Notes: generated by a model from the sequence alone, not told the origin. 64,000 nucleotides of DNA from Chryseobacterium sp. (GCF_019236175.1 NZ_JAFAJM010000019.1:1-64000), one strand, 5' to 3'; positions 1-10,081 are shown, counted from the first letter of the stretch. Numbers and translations are program-made.

Positions 1-158
1 GCACTTCCTGTAATCAGATATTGCTGATCCAAAGTCGTGGTTACCTGGCTTAGAAAATCCTGGGTAGAAGATTGGATATCTTTCTGCCAGACCACGTCCT
101 GAGCACGCAACGACGGGATGACGCATAAGAAGAATGCACCCATGTAGAGTTTTTTCAT
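1..158 (-). CDS. Secreted protein, N-terminal fragment (runs off the window)
   Basis: The reverse strand reads an ATG at 156-158 and then an open frame to the window edge, giving 52 residues that begin MKKLYMGAFFLCVIPSLRAQ. This is a typical flavobacterial signal peptide, with cleavage likely after the Ala-Gln. The mature part starts DVVWQKDIQSSTQDFLSQ. I associate this kind of opening with large secreted proteins of Chryseobacterium, but too little is visible to name a function. A well-spaced promoter (-7 at 203-210, -33 at 228-231) lies upstream and supports the start. Confidence 0.7.
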   Translation of the reverse strand, partial: MKKLYMGAFFLCVIPSLRAQDVVWQKDIQSSTQDFLSQVTTTLDQQYLITGS

Positions 159-202
159 ATCAGTGTTTAATTTAAATTATTATTACTCGTTTATTCGGGG
201 TG

Positions 203-231
203 CAAAAATATTCTTTTTACTCCACAACAAA
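203..231 (-). promoter_or_regulatory. Bacteroidota-type promoter for the leftmost minus-strand gene
   Basis: On the minus strand the -7 box TATTTTTG (203-210) matches TAnnTTTG exactly. A -33 TTTG (228-231) lies 17 bases upstream. The start codon is about 40 bases downstream of the expected transcription start. Confidence 0.6.
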
Positions 232-310
232 AAGGCTTATTACTTTAATTTAATATGGATCTGTACCCATACAAAGGTATTGCGGTAAAGCGACAGAATA
301 AGTCGTATCT

Positions 311-342
311 AAAAAAAGCAGGTCGAAAATGATCTGCTTTTT
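311..342. terminator. Orphan bidirectional intrinsic terminator
   Basis: AAAAAGCAGGTC (313-324) pairs with GATCTGCTTTTT (331-342), including one G-T wobble, around a 6-base loop. A- and T-runs flank it, so it could act in both directions. No recognised gene ends here, so it may close a short unannotated transcript. Confidence 0.6.
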
Positions 343-439
343 GTACTCACTCAGTAAATATCCAATTTCCTTAGTATTTACTTAGAAGGCACTTCATAAG
401 ATCCCGGAGTTTTGTTAGGAAACAGGGAATTTAAATATG

Positions 440-447
440 TACATTTG
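440..447 (+). promoter_or_regulatory. -7 box upstream of the lactonase-family gene
   Basis: TACATTTG matches the TAnnTTTG consensus. Transcription would begin near 451. That excludes the in-frame TTG at 412 as the start codon and favours the TTG at 487. A TTTG lies at 411-414, but its 25-base spacing is longer than usual for a -33 element. Confidence 0.5.
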
Positions 448-486
448 TCTGCACCTGCATTTATTACCCTAAAAACATATCTACCA

Positions 487-1608
487 TTGAAAAAGACACT
501 GAGCCTGACCGCTATCATTTTAGCCTGTATACAACTCTATTCACAACATACCTATGCATTTTTTGGTTCTTTTAACCGCGATAAAGCGACTGAAGGAATT
601 CATGTATACCAACTGGATACCATTAAAGGAAAGCTGAGCAAACTAACTTCTGTTTCAGGAATTTTAAACCCTTCATTTCTTACCTTATCTCCGGATGGAA
701 AATATGTGTATTCCTGTACTGAAAGTAAAACAAAAAACTCAGGAAGCGTAAGCAGTTTTGAATTCAACCCTGAAAAAAAGACCCTCCGTTTTATCAACAG
801 TCAGAAAAGCGGTGGCGAAAATCCGGTGTATCTGACAGTTCATCAAAACGGAAAATGGCTGATTAACGGGAATTATACGGAAGGAAGTGTTTCGGTATAC
901 CCTCTTTCAGAAAACGGTATGATACAGCCTGCTGTTCAGAATTTCCAATTTTCAGAAGGGAGCATAAATCCGGACAGGCAGGAACGTTCCCATATTCATT
1001 CAACTGTTTTTTCTCCGGATTTTAATTATATATTTCTGCCGGATTTAGGAGCGGATAAAATCAGAGCCTACCAATTTAAGAGTAAAAATGAAAAGCCACT
1101 GCAGCCTGCTGAAGTTCCATTCACGCAAACTGTACCCGGAAGCGGCCCAAGACATTTCACTTTCCACCCGAATGGTAAGTACGCCTATTGCATTGAGGAA
1201 ATGGGCGGAACGGTAAGTGCCTATCGATATGAAAACGGAAAATTAACCCCCATTCAGAGAACAGATACCCATCCCGAAAAACTTAAAGAGAACTTTGAAA
1301 GCTCAGATATTCATATTTCTCCTGACGGCCGTTTTTTATATGCGTCCAACCGCGGAGCTGAAAACAATATCGCCATATTTTCCATTCAGAATAATGGTCA
1401 GTTAACAACTGTAGGGTATCAGTCCACAAAAGGGAAACATCCGAGAGTATTTACAATAGACTCTACCGGAAAATTCTTAATTGCTACCAATTCCGTAAGC
1501 GGAGATGCCACTCTATTTAAAAGAAACCTGACCACCGGGCTATTGAAAAAAATGGGTAAAAAAATAAAAATATCCGGAGTATCCAGTGTACAAATCAGGC
1601 ATTATTAA
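487..1608 (+). CDS. Lactonase-family beta-propeller protein (6-phosphogluconolactonase-like), exported
   Basis: The 373-residue product belongs to the seven-bladed propeller family that includes YbhE/Pgl-type 6-phosphogluconolactonases. Repeated blade signatures are visible, such as LSPDGKYVYS, FHPNGKYAYC and ISPDGRFLYASNRG, together with the GPRHFTFHPNGKYAY segment typical of the family. The frame is open from 412, but a -7 box at 440-447 and a good signal peptide (KKTLSLTAIILACIQLYSQ) starting at a TTG at 487 argue that translation starts there. The signal peptide means it works outside the cytoplasm, so classical pentose-phosphate function is doubtful; a lactone hydrolase or binding role is the family-level guess. 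Confidence 0.75.
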   Translation: MKKTLSLTAIILACIQLYSQHTYAFFGSFNRDKATEGIHVYQLDTIKGKLSKLTSVSGILNPSFLTLSPDGKYVYSCTESKTKNSGSVSSFEFNPEKKTLRFINSQKSGGENPVYLTVHQNGKWLINGNYTEGSVSVYPLSENGMIQPAVQNFQFSEGSINPDRQERSHIHSTVFSPDFNYIFLPDLGADKIRAYQFKSKNEKPLQPAEVPFTQTVPGSGPRHFTFHPNGKYAYCIEEMGGTVSAYRYENGKLTPIQRTDTHPEKLKENFESSDIHISPDGRFLYASNRGAENNIAIFSIQNNGQLTTVGYQSTKGKHPRVFTIDSTGKFLIATNSVSGDATLFKRNLTTGLLKKMGKKIKISGVSSVQIRHY

Positions 1609-1623
1609 TTTTCAGAGACCGGC

Positions 1624-2037
1624 GTGAAAAACAAATATTATTACCCCTATCAGTTATATAGTCTCCTGCTAATATTCGCCGGAATTGTATACGCTGTTTT
1701 TTTATGGGTACAATATCAACATACTATTCAATACGGCGTTTTAGTGGAGAAAACAATTTCTTCCGTTAATTGCCGGCCCTATAGAAGACTTGTATCAAGC
1801 ATTCAAATAAAAGAAAATAATAAGCTTTACTATATAAAGATTGATTATGAAAGCTGTCAAACTTATTCTGCCAATGAAAAAATTTCACTTTGGTATTACA
1901 AAGCAAAAGATCTTTATCTTTACCCTGCTAAAAAACCTAATCATGTAAGAAGAATAATTTTACTTATCATTCTTTTTATCATTGTTCTCATCCCCTGGCT
2001 GTATATTATCAGAAAATATACGGCAAAAGAGAAATAA
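1624..2037 (+). CDS. Small two-helix membrane protein, function unknown
   Basis: This 137-residue protein starts at a GTG (1624) 15 bases after the lactonase-family stop, so the two are probably co-transcribed. It has a hydrophobic helix near residues 10-29 and another near 108-129. Between them lies an extracytoplasmic-looking domain with two cysteines (VNCRPYRR and YESCQTY) that could form a disulfide. The layout resembles DUF3592-type proteins, with a soluble beta domain between two helices, but I do not recognise a clear family motif. Confidence 0.6.
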   Translation: MKNKYYYPYQLYSLLLIFAGIVYAVFLWVQYQHTIQYGVLVEKTISSVNCRPYRRLVSSIQIKENNKLYYIKIDYESCQTYSANEKISLWYYKAKDLYLYPAKKPNHVRRIILLIILFIIVLIPWLYIIRKYTAKEK

Positions 2038-2061
2038 TCATAAATATATATATTAGAATCA

Positions 2062-2089
2062 AGAAAGACAGCGGCGATGCTGTCTTTCT
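2062..2089. terminator. Bidirectional terminator between convergent genes
   Basis: AGAAAGACAGC (2062-2072) pairs perfectly with GCTGTCTTTCT (2079-2089) around the loop GGCGAT. It is followed on the plus strand by a T-rich stretch. It lies between the small membrane protein gene (+) and katG (-) and can serve both. Confidence 0.8.
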
Positions 2090-2112
2090 CTTTTATTATA
2101 GTTATGAGGATT

Positions 2113-4811
<2,699 letters not shown>

Positions 4812-5279
4812 ATGAAAAAAGTATTAATTGTTGTTCTCGTGGCATTCGTTATCATCCAGTTTTTCCCTATTGATAAAACCAATCCCGCTCCGACACCGGG
4901 AATGGATTTTCTGAGAATTAAAAATACACCGGAATCTGTAGCCAAAATGATCCGCACTTCTTGCTATGACTGCCATTCCAATGAAACTCAGTATCCGTGG
5001 TATGCCAATATTTCTCCGGCATCATGGTGGGTAAAAAATCATATCAATGAAGGCAGAAAGAAACTTAATTTCTCTACCTTTGCAGTGTATGAGCCTAAGA
5101 GACAGCTTCATAAACTGGAGGAATGCATTGAAATGATTGAAAAAAGTGAAATGCCTCTTGAATCCTACTATATCGGGCATCAGGATGCAAAACTCTCTGA
5201 TGAACAGCGTACGGAACTGGTAAAGTATTTTAAGAAAATAAAAGAAGATACGGAACGAAATATTATGTTTAACAAATAA
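4812..5279 (+). CDS. Haem-binding domain-containing protein (single CxxCH)
   Basis: The 155-residue protein has one N-terminal hydrophobic segment (residues 3-19, VLIVVLVAFVIIQFF) and then a periplasmic domain. That domain carries a single CxxCH motif, Cys51-Tyr-Asp-Cys54-His55. The sequence around it (RTSCYDCHSNETQYPWYANISPASWW) is characteristic of the Haem_bd family of Bacteroidota, in which the motif attaches a c-type haem. It is probably a membrane-anchored electron-transfer or redox-sensing protein. It lies 5 bases ahead of a DCC thiol protein gene, indicating one operon, and opposite katG. Confidence 0.85.
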   Translation: MKKVLIVVLVAFVIIQFFPIDKTNPAPTPGMDFLRIKNTPESVAKMIRTSCYDCHSNETQYPWYANISPASWWVKNHINEGRKKLNFSTFAVYEPKRQLHKLEECIEMIEKSEMPLESYYIGHQDAKLSDEQRTELVKYFKKIKEDTERNIMFNK

Positions 5280-5284
5280 AAATT

Positions 5285-5695
5285 ATGAAAGACCTGGAAG
5301 GTAAACATATTGTTTTTTTTGACGGAGACTGCGGAGTCTGTAATTTCTGGGTACAGTGGATTTTGGAAAGAGATACAAAAGACCGATTTATGTTCGCTTC
5401 ACTGCAATCTGAGTTCGGACAACAATTTTTGTCTGAAAGAGGGCTGAAAACTACAGATTTCAACACCATGTACCTTTGGAAACCGGGCCGGTACTATCTC
5501 ATCAAATCAAAGGCTGTCCTTAAAATTGCAGACTTACTGGGCGGAATCTACAGGCTGTCTGTGATTGGAAAGCTGATACCGGCTTTTTTAAGCAATACCA
5601 TCTATGATATGATCTCCAGAAACAGGATGAAACTGGCAAATCAGAAATGCTACTTACCGGATCAGCACCAGAAGAAAAAATTCATTCAGGTATAA
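5285..5695 (+). CDS. DCC-family thiol-disulfide oxidoreductase-like protein (DUF393)
   Basis: The 136-residue product carries the family signature FFDGDCGVCNFWVQWIL near the N-terminus, with the DxxCxxC arrangement Asp13, Cys16 and Cys19. The family is named for this motif and is predicted to be thioredoxin-like. Its substrates are not well established. There is no signal peptide. The ATG follows the haem-binding gene stop by 5 bases, so the two are translated from one message, and a terminator at 5760-5787 ends the unit. Confidence 0.85.
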   Translation: MKDLEGKHIVFFDGDCGVCNFWVQWILERDTKDRFMFASLQSEFGQQFLSERGLKTTDFNTMYLWKPGRYYLIKSKAVLKIADLLGGIYRLSVIGKLIPAFLSNTIYDMISRNRMKLANQKCYLPDQHQKKKFIQV

Positions 5696-5759
5696 AACTC
5701 GGTAAATAAGTAAAGTATAAAAAATTTTCTGTCTCATTCGGGGAGACCATATAAAATAA

Positions 5760-5787
5760 AAAACCGTCAGAATTATCTGCCGGTTTT
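5760..5787. terminator. Bidirectional terminator
   Basis: AAAACCGTCAG (5760-5770) pairs with CTGCCGGTTTT (5777-5787), with one mismatch and a 6-base loop. A T-rich run follows on the plus strand and A-rich sequence precedes it. It separates the convergent DCC gene and the alpha-amylase gene. Confidence 0.7.
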
Positions 5788-5824
5788 CTGTTTTATCATT
5801 CATAAATTTTTCAACCAGAGGTTT

Positions 5825-7264
5825 CTACTGATTCAAAGACCATATTGAATAGCTGTTCGGGGCACACTGAATTTTCACCCATTTATCTCCCTGTGTAGTA
5901 GGGTACCAGCCTGAACTTCCTGTAAAATCCTTAATCTGCTGAGAAGCCCAGTTGGTTTCAATCCATCGTTCCTGCCAGCTTGATGAAGTATTGATGTAGA
6001 CTACCAGTCCGGGATTTCCGTTATATCCGTTACGTCTTGCAATATATTCATCATTATCAGTATACAAAATTGAAGTGGTTCCTGTCGCTTTATTATTATG
6101 GATCCAGATCAGATTATTTAGCCTTTCTTTATTCAGCCATTCTTCATAATCCCTGTAAAAGATGGTGGGATAACCTTCGTGGGTCAGGATATAGGCATAT
6201 GCCGGCATTTTGTTGTAAATAATATCCGTATCGTGATTGGCTACAAAAGTCACGGCTTTGTACGGATTCCTTTTCCACATCATATCATCATTCAGTGCAT
6301 TCAGATTTCCGTTATCAAAAGCTTCATCCATTTTATAATAGGCTGCAAAATCAAATACCGAACTATTGGCATTATTAGCCCACCATTCTAAAGTATTGAC
6401 ATTGGAATCCCATAATTCTCCCACGGAAAAACCTCCTACTTTGGAATTCCAGGTATTCACGACCCATGGTCCGAAGCCTTTAACATAATCAAATCTCCAG
6501 CCGTCAAATTTCATTACATTTTTATAATATTTAGCCACCGAATCATCTCTTCCCCACAGCCAGTCCTGTACATGAGGATTGGCATGGCATAAATCCGGGA
6601 ATCCCCCGAAAGCACCCTCATCATTATTTCCGTAGGCATTTTTATAAAAGTCATTATAATTTCTCTGAAATTTTCCCGAAGCAATTCCTGAAAAATTAGT
6701 CCATGTATTGGTTCCTGTATAAGGATTCGCCTCAGATTGTCCGCCACTGTTATGATTAATCACAATATCAGCATATACCTGCATATTCTCAGCATGTGCT
6801 TTAGTAATTAAAGCTTCCAGTTCGGTTCTTGATCCGAAGCGGGTTTCTACGCTTCCGTTCTGATTAAAATCTCCAAAATCATAATAATCCGTAGGATCAT
6901 ATCCCATGGAATAAGCGCCGTTTTGCGCTTTGGAAGCAGGCGGCAGCCAAACCGCTCCAATTCCGGCATTAGACCATGCCGTTAATTTATCTTTAACGGT
7001 GTTCCACCAGTTTCCTCCATCGGGAACATCCCAGTAGAACCCCTGCATAAGCACTCCGCCTCCCGGTCCGGCTGTAAATTTGCCCTGCATCGATCCGGAG
7101 GTGCTTCCGGTACTAAAGGGCCGCCCGTCATGAGTGGTTACATTTACAATTTTATTGTGGACCTCCAGCTGTTGCGGAGTCTTATTGACAAATTCATCAT
7201 TATTCTGACAAGAAGAGAACAACGCTAAAGCCAATACTGAAAGAAGAAAATATGTTTTTTTCAT
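5825..7264 (-). CDS. Alpha-amylase, GH13 family, lipoprotein
   Basis: The 479-residue enzyme should hydrolyse alpha-1,4 bonds in starch-like glucans. The GH13 regions appear in order: DIVINHNSGG (region I), GWRFDYVKGF with the nucleophile Asp (region II), GELWDSN with the acid/base Glu (region III) and FVANHDTD with the third acidic residue (region IV). The N-terminus MKKTYFLLSVLALALFSSC ends in a lipobox, so the protein is lipid-anchored, probably on the cell surface. No susC/susD-like genes are nearby, so it is not part of a visible polysaccharide utilisation locus. It is transcribed alone from a promoter at 7321-7328. Confidence 0.92.
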   Translation of the reverse strand: MKKTYFLLSVLALALFSSCQNNDEFVNKTPQQLEVHNKIVNVTTHDGRPFSTGSTSGSMQGKFTAGPGGGVLMQGFYWDVPDGGNWWNTVKDKLTAWSNAGIGAVWLPPASKAQNGAYSMGYDPTDYYDFGDFNQNGSVETRFGSRTELEALITKAHAENMQVYADIVINHNSGGQSEANPYTGTNTWTNFSGIASGKFQRNYNDFYKNAYGNNDEGAFGGFPDLCHANPHVQDWLWGRDDSVAKYYKNVMKFDGWRFDYVKGFGPWVVNTWNSKVGGFSVGELWDSNVNTLEWWANNANSSVFDFAAYYKMDEAFDNGNLNALNDDMMWKRNPYKAVTFVANHDTDIIYNKMPAYAYILTHEGYPTIFYRDYEEWLNKERLNNLIWIHNNKATGTTSILYTDNDEYIARRNGYNGNPGLVVYINTSSSWQERWIETNWASQQIKDFTGSSGWYPTTQGDKWVKIQCAPNSYSIWSLNQ

Positions 7265-7320
7265 GATATAATTTAATTATCAACCTATCAACTAAATTAC
7301 AATTTTATTAATATAAATCT

Positions 7321-7328
7321 CAAACATA
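7321..7328 (-). promoter_or_regulatory. -7 box of the alpha-amylase gene
   Basis: TATGTTTG on the minus strand matches TAnnTTTG, about 56 bases before the start codon. No clear -33 TTTG is present. Confidence 0.45.
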
Positions 7329-7437
7329 AGTGAAATGTTTTGTTTTTTAATAATAAATCAGAAAAAAGCGCATCTTATATTTTCATTAAAAAATCATAAA
7401 TTTTTAAGTTTCTCGAAACAATTTTTCTTTTAATCCA

Positions 7438-7445
7438 TATATTTG
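7438..7445 (+). promoter_or_regulatory. -7 box of DUF4290-murA, probably giving a leaderless mRNA
   Basis: TATATTTG matches the consensus. Its last base is only 6 bases from the ATG at 7452, so transcription would begin 0-3 bases before the start codon. Confidence 0.6.
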
Positions 7446-7451
7446 CATACT

Positions 7452-8123
7452 ATGGAATATAACACCCAAAAAACTCAGCTTCATATGCCCGAATACGGCA
7501 GAATTATACAACAGTTGGTTGAGCGCTGTAAAGAACTTGTTTCCAGAGAGGAAAGAAGTGAAATGGCTATGGCAATCATCGATTTTATGGGTCAGAGAAA
7601 CCCACAACTTCGCGACGAAGAAAATTATAAACATAAACTTTGGGACCATCTTTTTATTCTTGCAGATTATGATCTGGATGTAGATTCTCCCTATCCGTTC
7701 CCTACCAGAGAACAATTGGCGGAAAAGCCTAAAAGAATGGAATATCCGAAACTTCAGGGAGACTTCAAGTTTTACGGAAAAAGTATTCTTCAATTGATTG
7801 AAAAAGCAATTGAACTGGAAACGGGTGATGAAAAAGAAGCCCTTATTGAGGTTATTGCCAACAATATGAAGAAGTCTTATAATGTCTATAATAAAGAACA
7901 TGTGACGGATGATGTCATTTTCCGCCATCTGAAAGAATTGTCAGAAAACAGACTGGATCTTACAGGAATTGACTCTCTTGAAAAAAGCAAGATCTATTAC
8001 ACCAGTAATAACAACCGTAATAACAACGGTAATAATAACCGTAATAACAACAACAGCAATAACAATAATAAAAACCAGCCTAATAAAAGAAGGCATAATA
8101 ACAATCATAAAAACAGAAAATAA
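7452..8123 (+). CDS. DUF4290 domain-containing protein with Asn-rich tail
   Basis: This 223-residue cytoplasmic protein matches DUF4290, a Bacteroidota family commonly found next to murA; its function is unknown. The N-terminal 170 or so residues are helical and charged (MEYNTQKTQLHMPEYGRIIQ...). The C-terminal 40 residues are almost only Asn, Arg, Lys and Gly, encoded by an AAC/AAT triplet-rich stretch at about 8005-8110. The basic, disordered tail suggests RNA or DNA contact, but that is inference. The start is the ATG at 7452, not the TTG at 7443 that lies within the -7 box. Its TAA overlaps the murA ATG by one base, indicating translational coupling. Confidence 0.85.
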   Translation: MEYNTQKTQLHMPEYGRIIQQLVERCKELVSREERSEMAMAIIDFMGQRNPQLRDEENYKHKLWDHLFILADYDLDVDSPYPFPTREQLAEKPKRMEYPKLQGDFKFYGKSILQLIEKAIELETGDEKEALIEVIANNMKKSYNVYNKEHVTDDVIFRHLKELSENRLDLTGIDSLEKSKIYYTSNNNRNNNGNNNRNNNNSNNNNKNQPNKRRHNNNHKNRK

Positions 8124-9430
8124 TGAGTGGAACATTTCAGATAAGAGGAGGGAAAAGATTGCAGGGTGAAATAACTCCACAAGGAGCCAAAAATGAGGCT
8201 TTGCAGATTTTATGTGCGGTTTTATTAACGGACGAAGAGATAAGAATCAAAAATATCCCGGATATTCATGATGTTAACAGGCTGATTGAAATTCTCGGAG
8301 ATTTTGGAGTAAAAGTTACTAAAAACGGACAGGGAGATTACACTTTCAAAGCGGATCAGGTTAACTTTGATTATATAAAATCCAGCGAGTTCAAAAAAGA
8401 CGGCGCTAAACTACGTGGTTCAATTATGCTGATGGGGCCAATGCTGGCGCGTTACGGAGAAGCCTATATGCCTACACCCGGAGGTGATAAAATAGGAAGA
8501 AGAAGACTGGATACCCATTTCCAGGGATTAGTGGAACTGGGCGCGGAATTCAATTATGATGAAGAGGAGTATTTCTATTCATTAAAGGCAAAAGAGCTTA
8601 GAGGAAAATTTATTTTACTTGAAGAAGCTTCTGTAACCGGAACAGCGAATATCGTAATGGCAGCAGCCTTAGCTAAAGGAAAAACAAGGATTTATAATGC
8701 TGCTTGCGAGCCTTATCTTCAGCAATTATGCAAAATGCTGAACAGAATGGGTGCCAACATTTCAGGAATTGGCTCCAACCTTCTTACCATTGAAGGGGTA
8801 GAATACTTACACGGAACTGAACATACCATGCTTCCGGATATGGTAGAAATCGGATCCTGGATTGGTCTTGCGGCCATGACAAAATCTGAAATTACCATCA
8901 AAAATGTAAACTGGAACCAGCTGGGAGTTATTCCGAATACATTCAGAAAATTAGGAATCGAGCTTGAACAGAGCAATGATGATATTTATATTCCGGCTCA
9001 GGAACATTATAAAATTCAGAAATTTATTGACGGATCTATCCTTACGGTTTCTGATGCACCATGGCCTGGATTTACTCCGGATTTATTATCTATTATCCTT
9101 GTAGTGGCTACTCAGGCTAAAGGAAGTGTTTTGGTTCACCAGAAAATGTTTGAATCCAGATTATTCTTCGTAGATAAATTAATCGATATGGGTGCACAAA
9201 TTATTTTATGTGACCCGCACAGAGCAACGGTAATCGGACTGAATCAGGAGTCTCCCTTAAGAGGAACAACAATGGTTTCTCCGGATATCAGAGCCGGAAA
9301 TGCCCTTCTTATTGCAGCCCTTTCTGCAGAGGGAAAATCGATTATCCACAATATCGAACAGATCGACAGAGGATACGAAAATATCGATGGAAGACTAAGA
9401 GCAATCGGTGCTGATATCGAAAGAATTTAA
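8123..9430 (+). CDS. murA: UDP-N-acetylglucosamine 1-carboxyvinyltransferase MurA
   Basis: This 435-residue cytoplasmic enzyme transfers enolpyruvate from PEP to UDP-GlcNAc, the first committed step of peptidoglycan synthesis. The EPSP-synthase fold signatures are present: the N-terminal QGAKNEALQIL segment with its conserved Lys, and the active-site loop MPTPGGDKIGRRRLDTH. In that loop the residue equivalent to E. coli Cys115 is Asp122. The same substitution occurs in naturally fosfomycin-insensitive MurA proteins such as that of Mycobacterium. The ATG overlaps the DUF4290 stop (TAATG). A strong terminator at 9487-9519 follows. Confidence 0.95.
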   Translation: MSGTFQIRGGKRLQGEITPQGAKNEALQILCAVLLTDEEIRIKNIPDIHDVNRLIEILGDFGVKVTKNGQGDYTFKADQVNFDYIKSSEFKKDGAKLRGSIMLMGPMLARYGEAYMPTPGGDKIGRRRLDTHFQGLVELGAEFNYDEEEYFYSLKAKELRGKFILLEEASVTGTANIVMAAALAKGKTRIYNAACEPYLQQLCKMLNRMGANISGIGSNLLTIEGVEYLHGTEHTMLPDMVEIGSWIGLAAMTKSEITIKNVNWNQLGVIPNTFRKLGIELEQSNDDIYIPAQEHYKIQKFIDGSILTVSDAPWPGFTPDLLSIILVVATQAKGSVLVHQKMFESRLFFVDKLIDMGAQIILCDPHRATVIGLNQESPLRGTTMVSPDIRAGNALLIAALSAEGKSIIHNIEQIDRGYENIDGRLRAIGADIERI

Positions 9431-9486
9431 GATCAGAAATTAAATAGTAAAAGCTAGAAATTAGTTTAATCCAGATTAAAAAAAAC

Positions 9487-9519
9487 AAAAAAGTGTTCCG
9501 ATTACCTGAACACTTTTTT
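9487..9519 (+). terminator. murA terminator
   Basis: AAAAAAGTGTTC (9487-9498) pairs perfectly with GAACACTTTTTT (9508-9519), with a 9-base loop and a T-rich tail. Confidence 0.85.
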
Positions 9520-9606
9520 GTTTTTCCGGATAAGTCACATCTAACGATTTTCTATCCTCAAAAGAAAAAACACCCACTTTACCGGAACTCTTTATGAGGA
9601 AAAATA

Positions 9607-9636
9607 AAAGTGCCCGGTCAGAAAACCGGACACTTT
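9607..9636 (-). terminator. Terminator of the NIL-domain gene
   Basis: AAAGTGCCCGGT (9607-9618) pairs with ACCGGACACTTT (9625-9636) with one C-A mismatch. On the minus strand it is followed by a T-rich run. Confidence 0.7.
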
Positions 9637-9662
9637 CGTAATTAAAACTATATGAATCTATC

Positions 9663-10001
9663 TTAAGAATACTTCCTGCAGAGATACTCCACTGTGGTAC
9701 TCAAAAGTTTATTTTTATTCAGATAGACCTCAAGCTTCTGATAGTCTTCTGAATTTACATTAATATATAACTGTACCGTCCCGAAACTGTATCCGTTGAC
9801 GTATTCTACATTAGCAGATAACACTCTGTGACAAATGCCCAATTGATTGTAGATGGTATTCATTAAATGTTCAAATTTCATTTTGCCATTCAATTCTATT
9901 TCCAGGATCAATTCTTTTTTAGGCAGGTTTATTTTATTTTGTGAAACCTGCAGGCTTGGATGAAGTGTAATCATTGCTAAAGATTTTTGGGTTAAACACA
10001 T
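9663..10001 (-). CDS. Stand-alone NIL-like domain protein
   Basis: The 112-residue product is nearly all one small alpha/beta domain (residues 30-110). It resembles the NIL domain at the C-terminus of the methionine importer ATPase MetN: ELILEIELNGKMKFEHLMNTIYNQ, then VLSANVEYVNGYSFGTVQLYI. In MetN this domain binds methionine and inhibits transport. Here there is no ATPase domain and no metN/metI neighbour. Two ATG starts are possible: 10001 (112 aa) and 9974 (103 aa). Both lie downstream of a promoter with -7 at 10036-10043 and -33 at 10063-10066. A free methionine- or amino-acid-sensing protein is a reasonable guess, but the function is not shown. Confidence 0.65.
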   Translation of the reverse strand: MCLTQKSLAMITLHPSLQVSQNKINLPKKELILEIELNGKMKFEHLMNTIYNQLGICHRVLSANVEYVNGYSFGTVQLYINVNSEDYQKLEVYLNKNKLLSTTVEYLCRKYS

Positions 10002-10035
10002 TCAGATCATATAACGTACTGCATTAAATCTGTCA

Positions 10036-10066
10036 CAAAAATATAAAAAAATAATAGTCCACCAAA
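10036..10066 (-). promoter_or_regulatory. Full -33/-7 promoter of the NIL-domain gene
   Basis: On the minus strand the -7 box TATTTTTG (10036-10043) and the -33 TTTG (10063-10066) both match consensus with a 19-base spacer. This is the best-matched promoter in the window. Confidence 0.75.
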
Positions 10067-10081
10067 TTAGTGGACTATTAT
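10051..10081. repeat. 12-bp perfect inverted repeat over the -33 element (operator and/or terminator)
   Basis: ATAATAGTCCAC (10051-10062) and GTGGACTATTAT (10070-10081) are perfect inverted arms around CAAATTA. The central CAAA is the -33 TTTG of the NIL-domain promoter read on the other strand. Read as RNA on the minus strand, the hairpin is followed by a T-run, so it could also be a second terminator for the lipoprotein gene at 10134-10760. Confidence 0.7.

Larger units (their letters stand above)
159..486. other. Intergenic region between divergent genes
   Basis: This 328-base gap holds the minus-strand promoter at 203-231, an intrinsic-terminator-like hairpin at 311-342 with no annotated gene ending at it, and a plus-strand -7 box at 440-447. 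A 25-codon frame starts at an ATG at 255 (MDLYPYKGIAVKRQ...) and ends inside the hairpin. I cannot tell whether it is translated. Confidence 0.5.

Noticed and set aside
412..486. Longer N-terminus of the lactonase-family protein from the TTG at 412
   Set aside because: The extension lies across a -7 box, and the internal TTG at 487 begins a good signal peptide.
8005..8110. Triplet-rich stretch considered as a CRISPR or tandem repeat array
   Set aside because: The units are irregular AAC/AAT codons within a continuous frame, with no spacers of uniform length.
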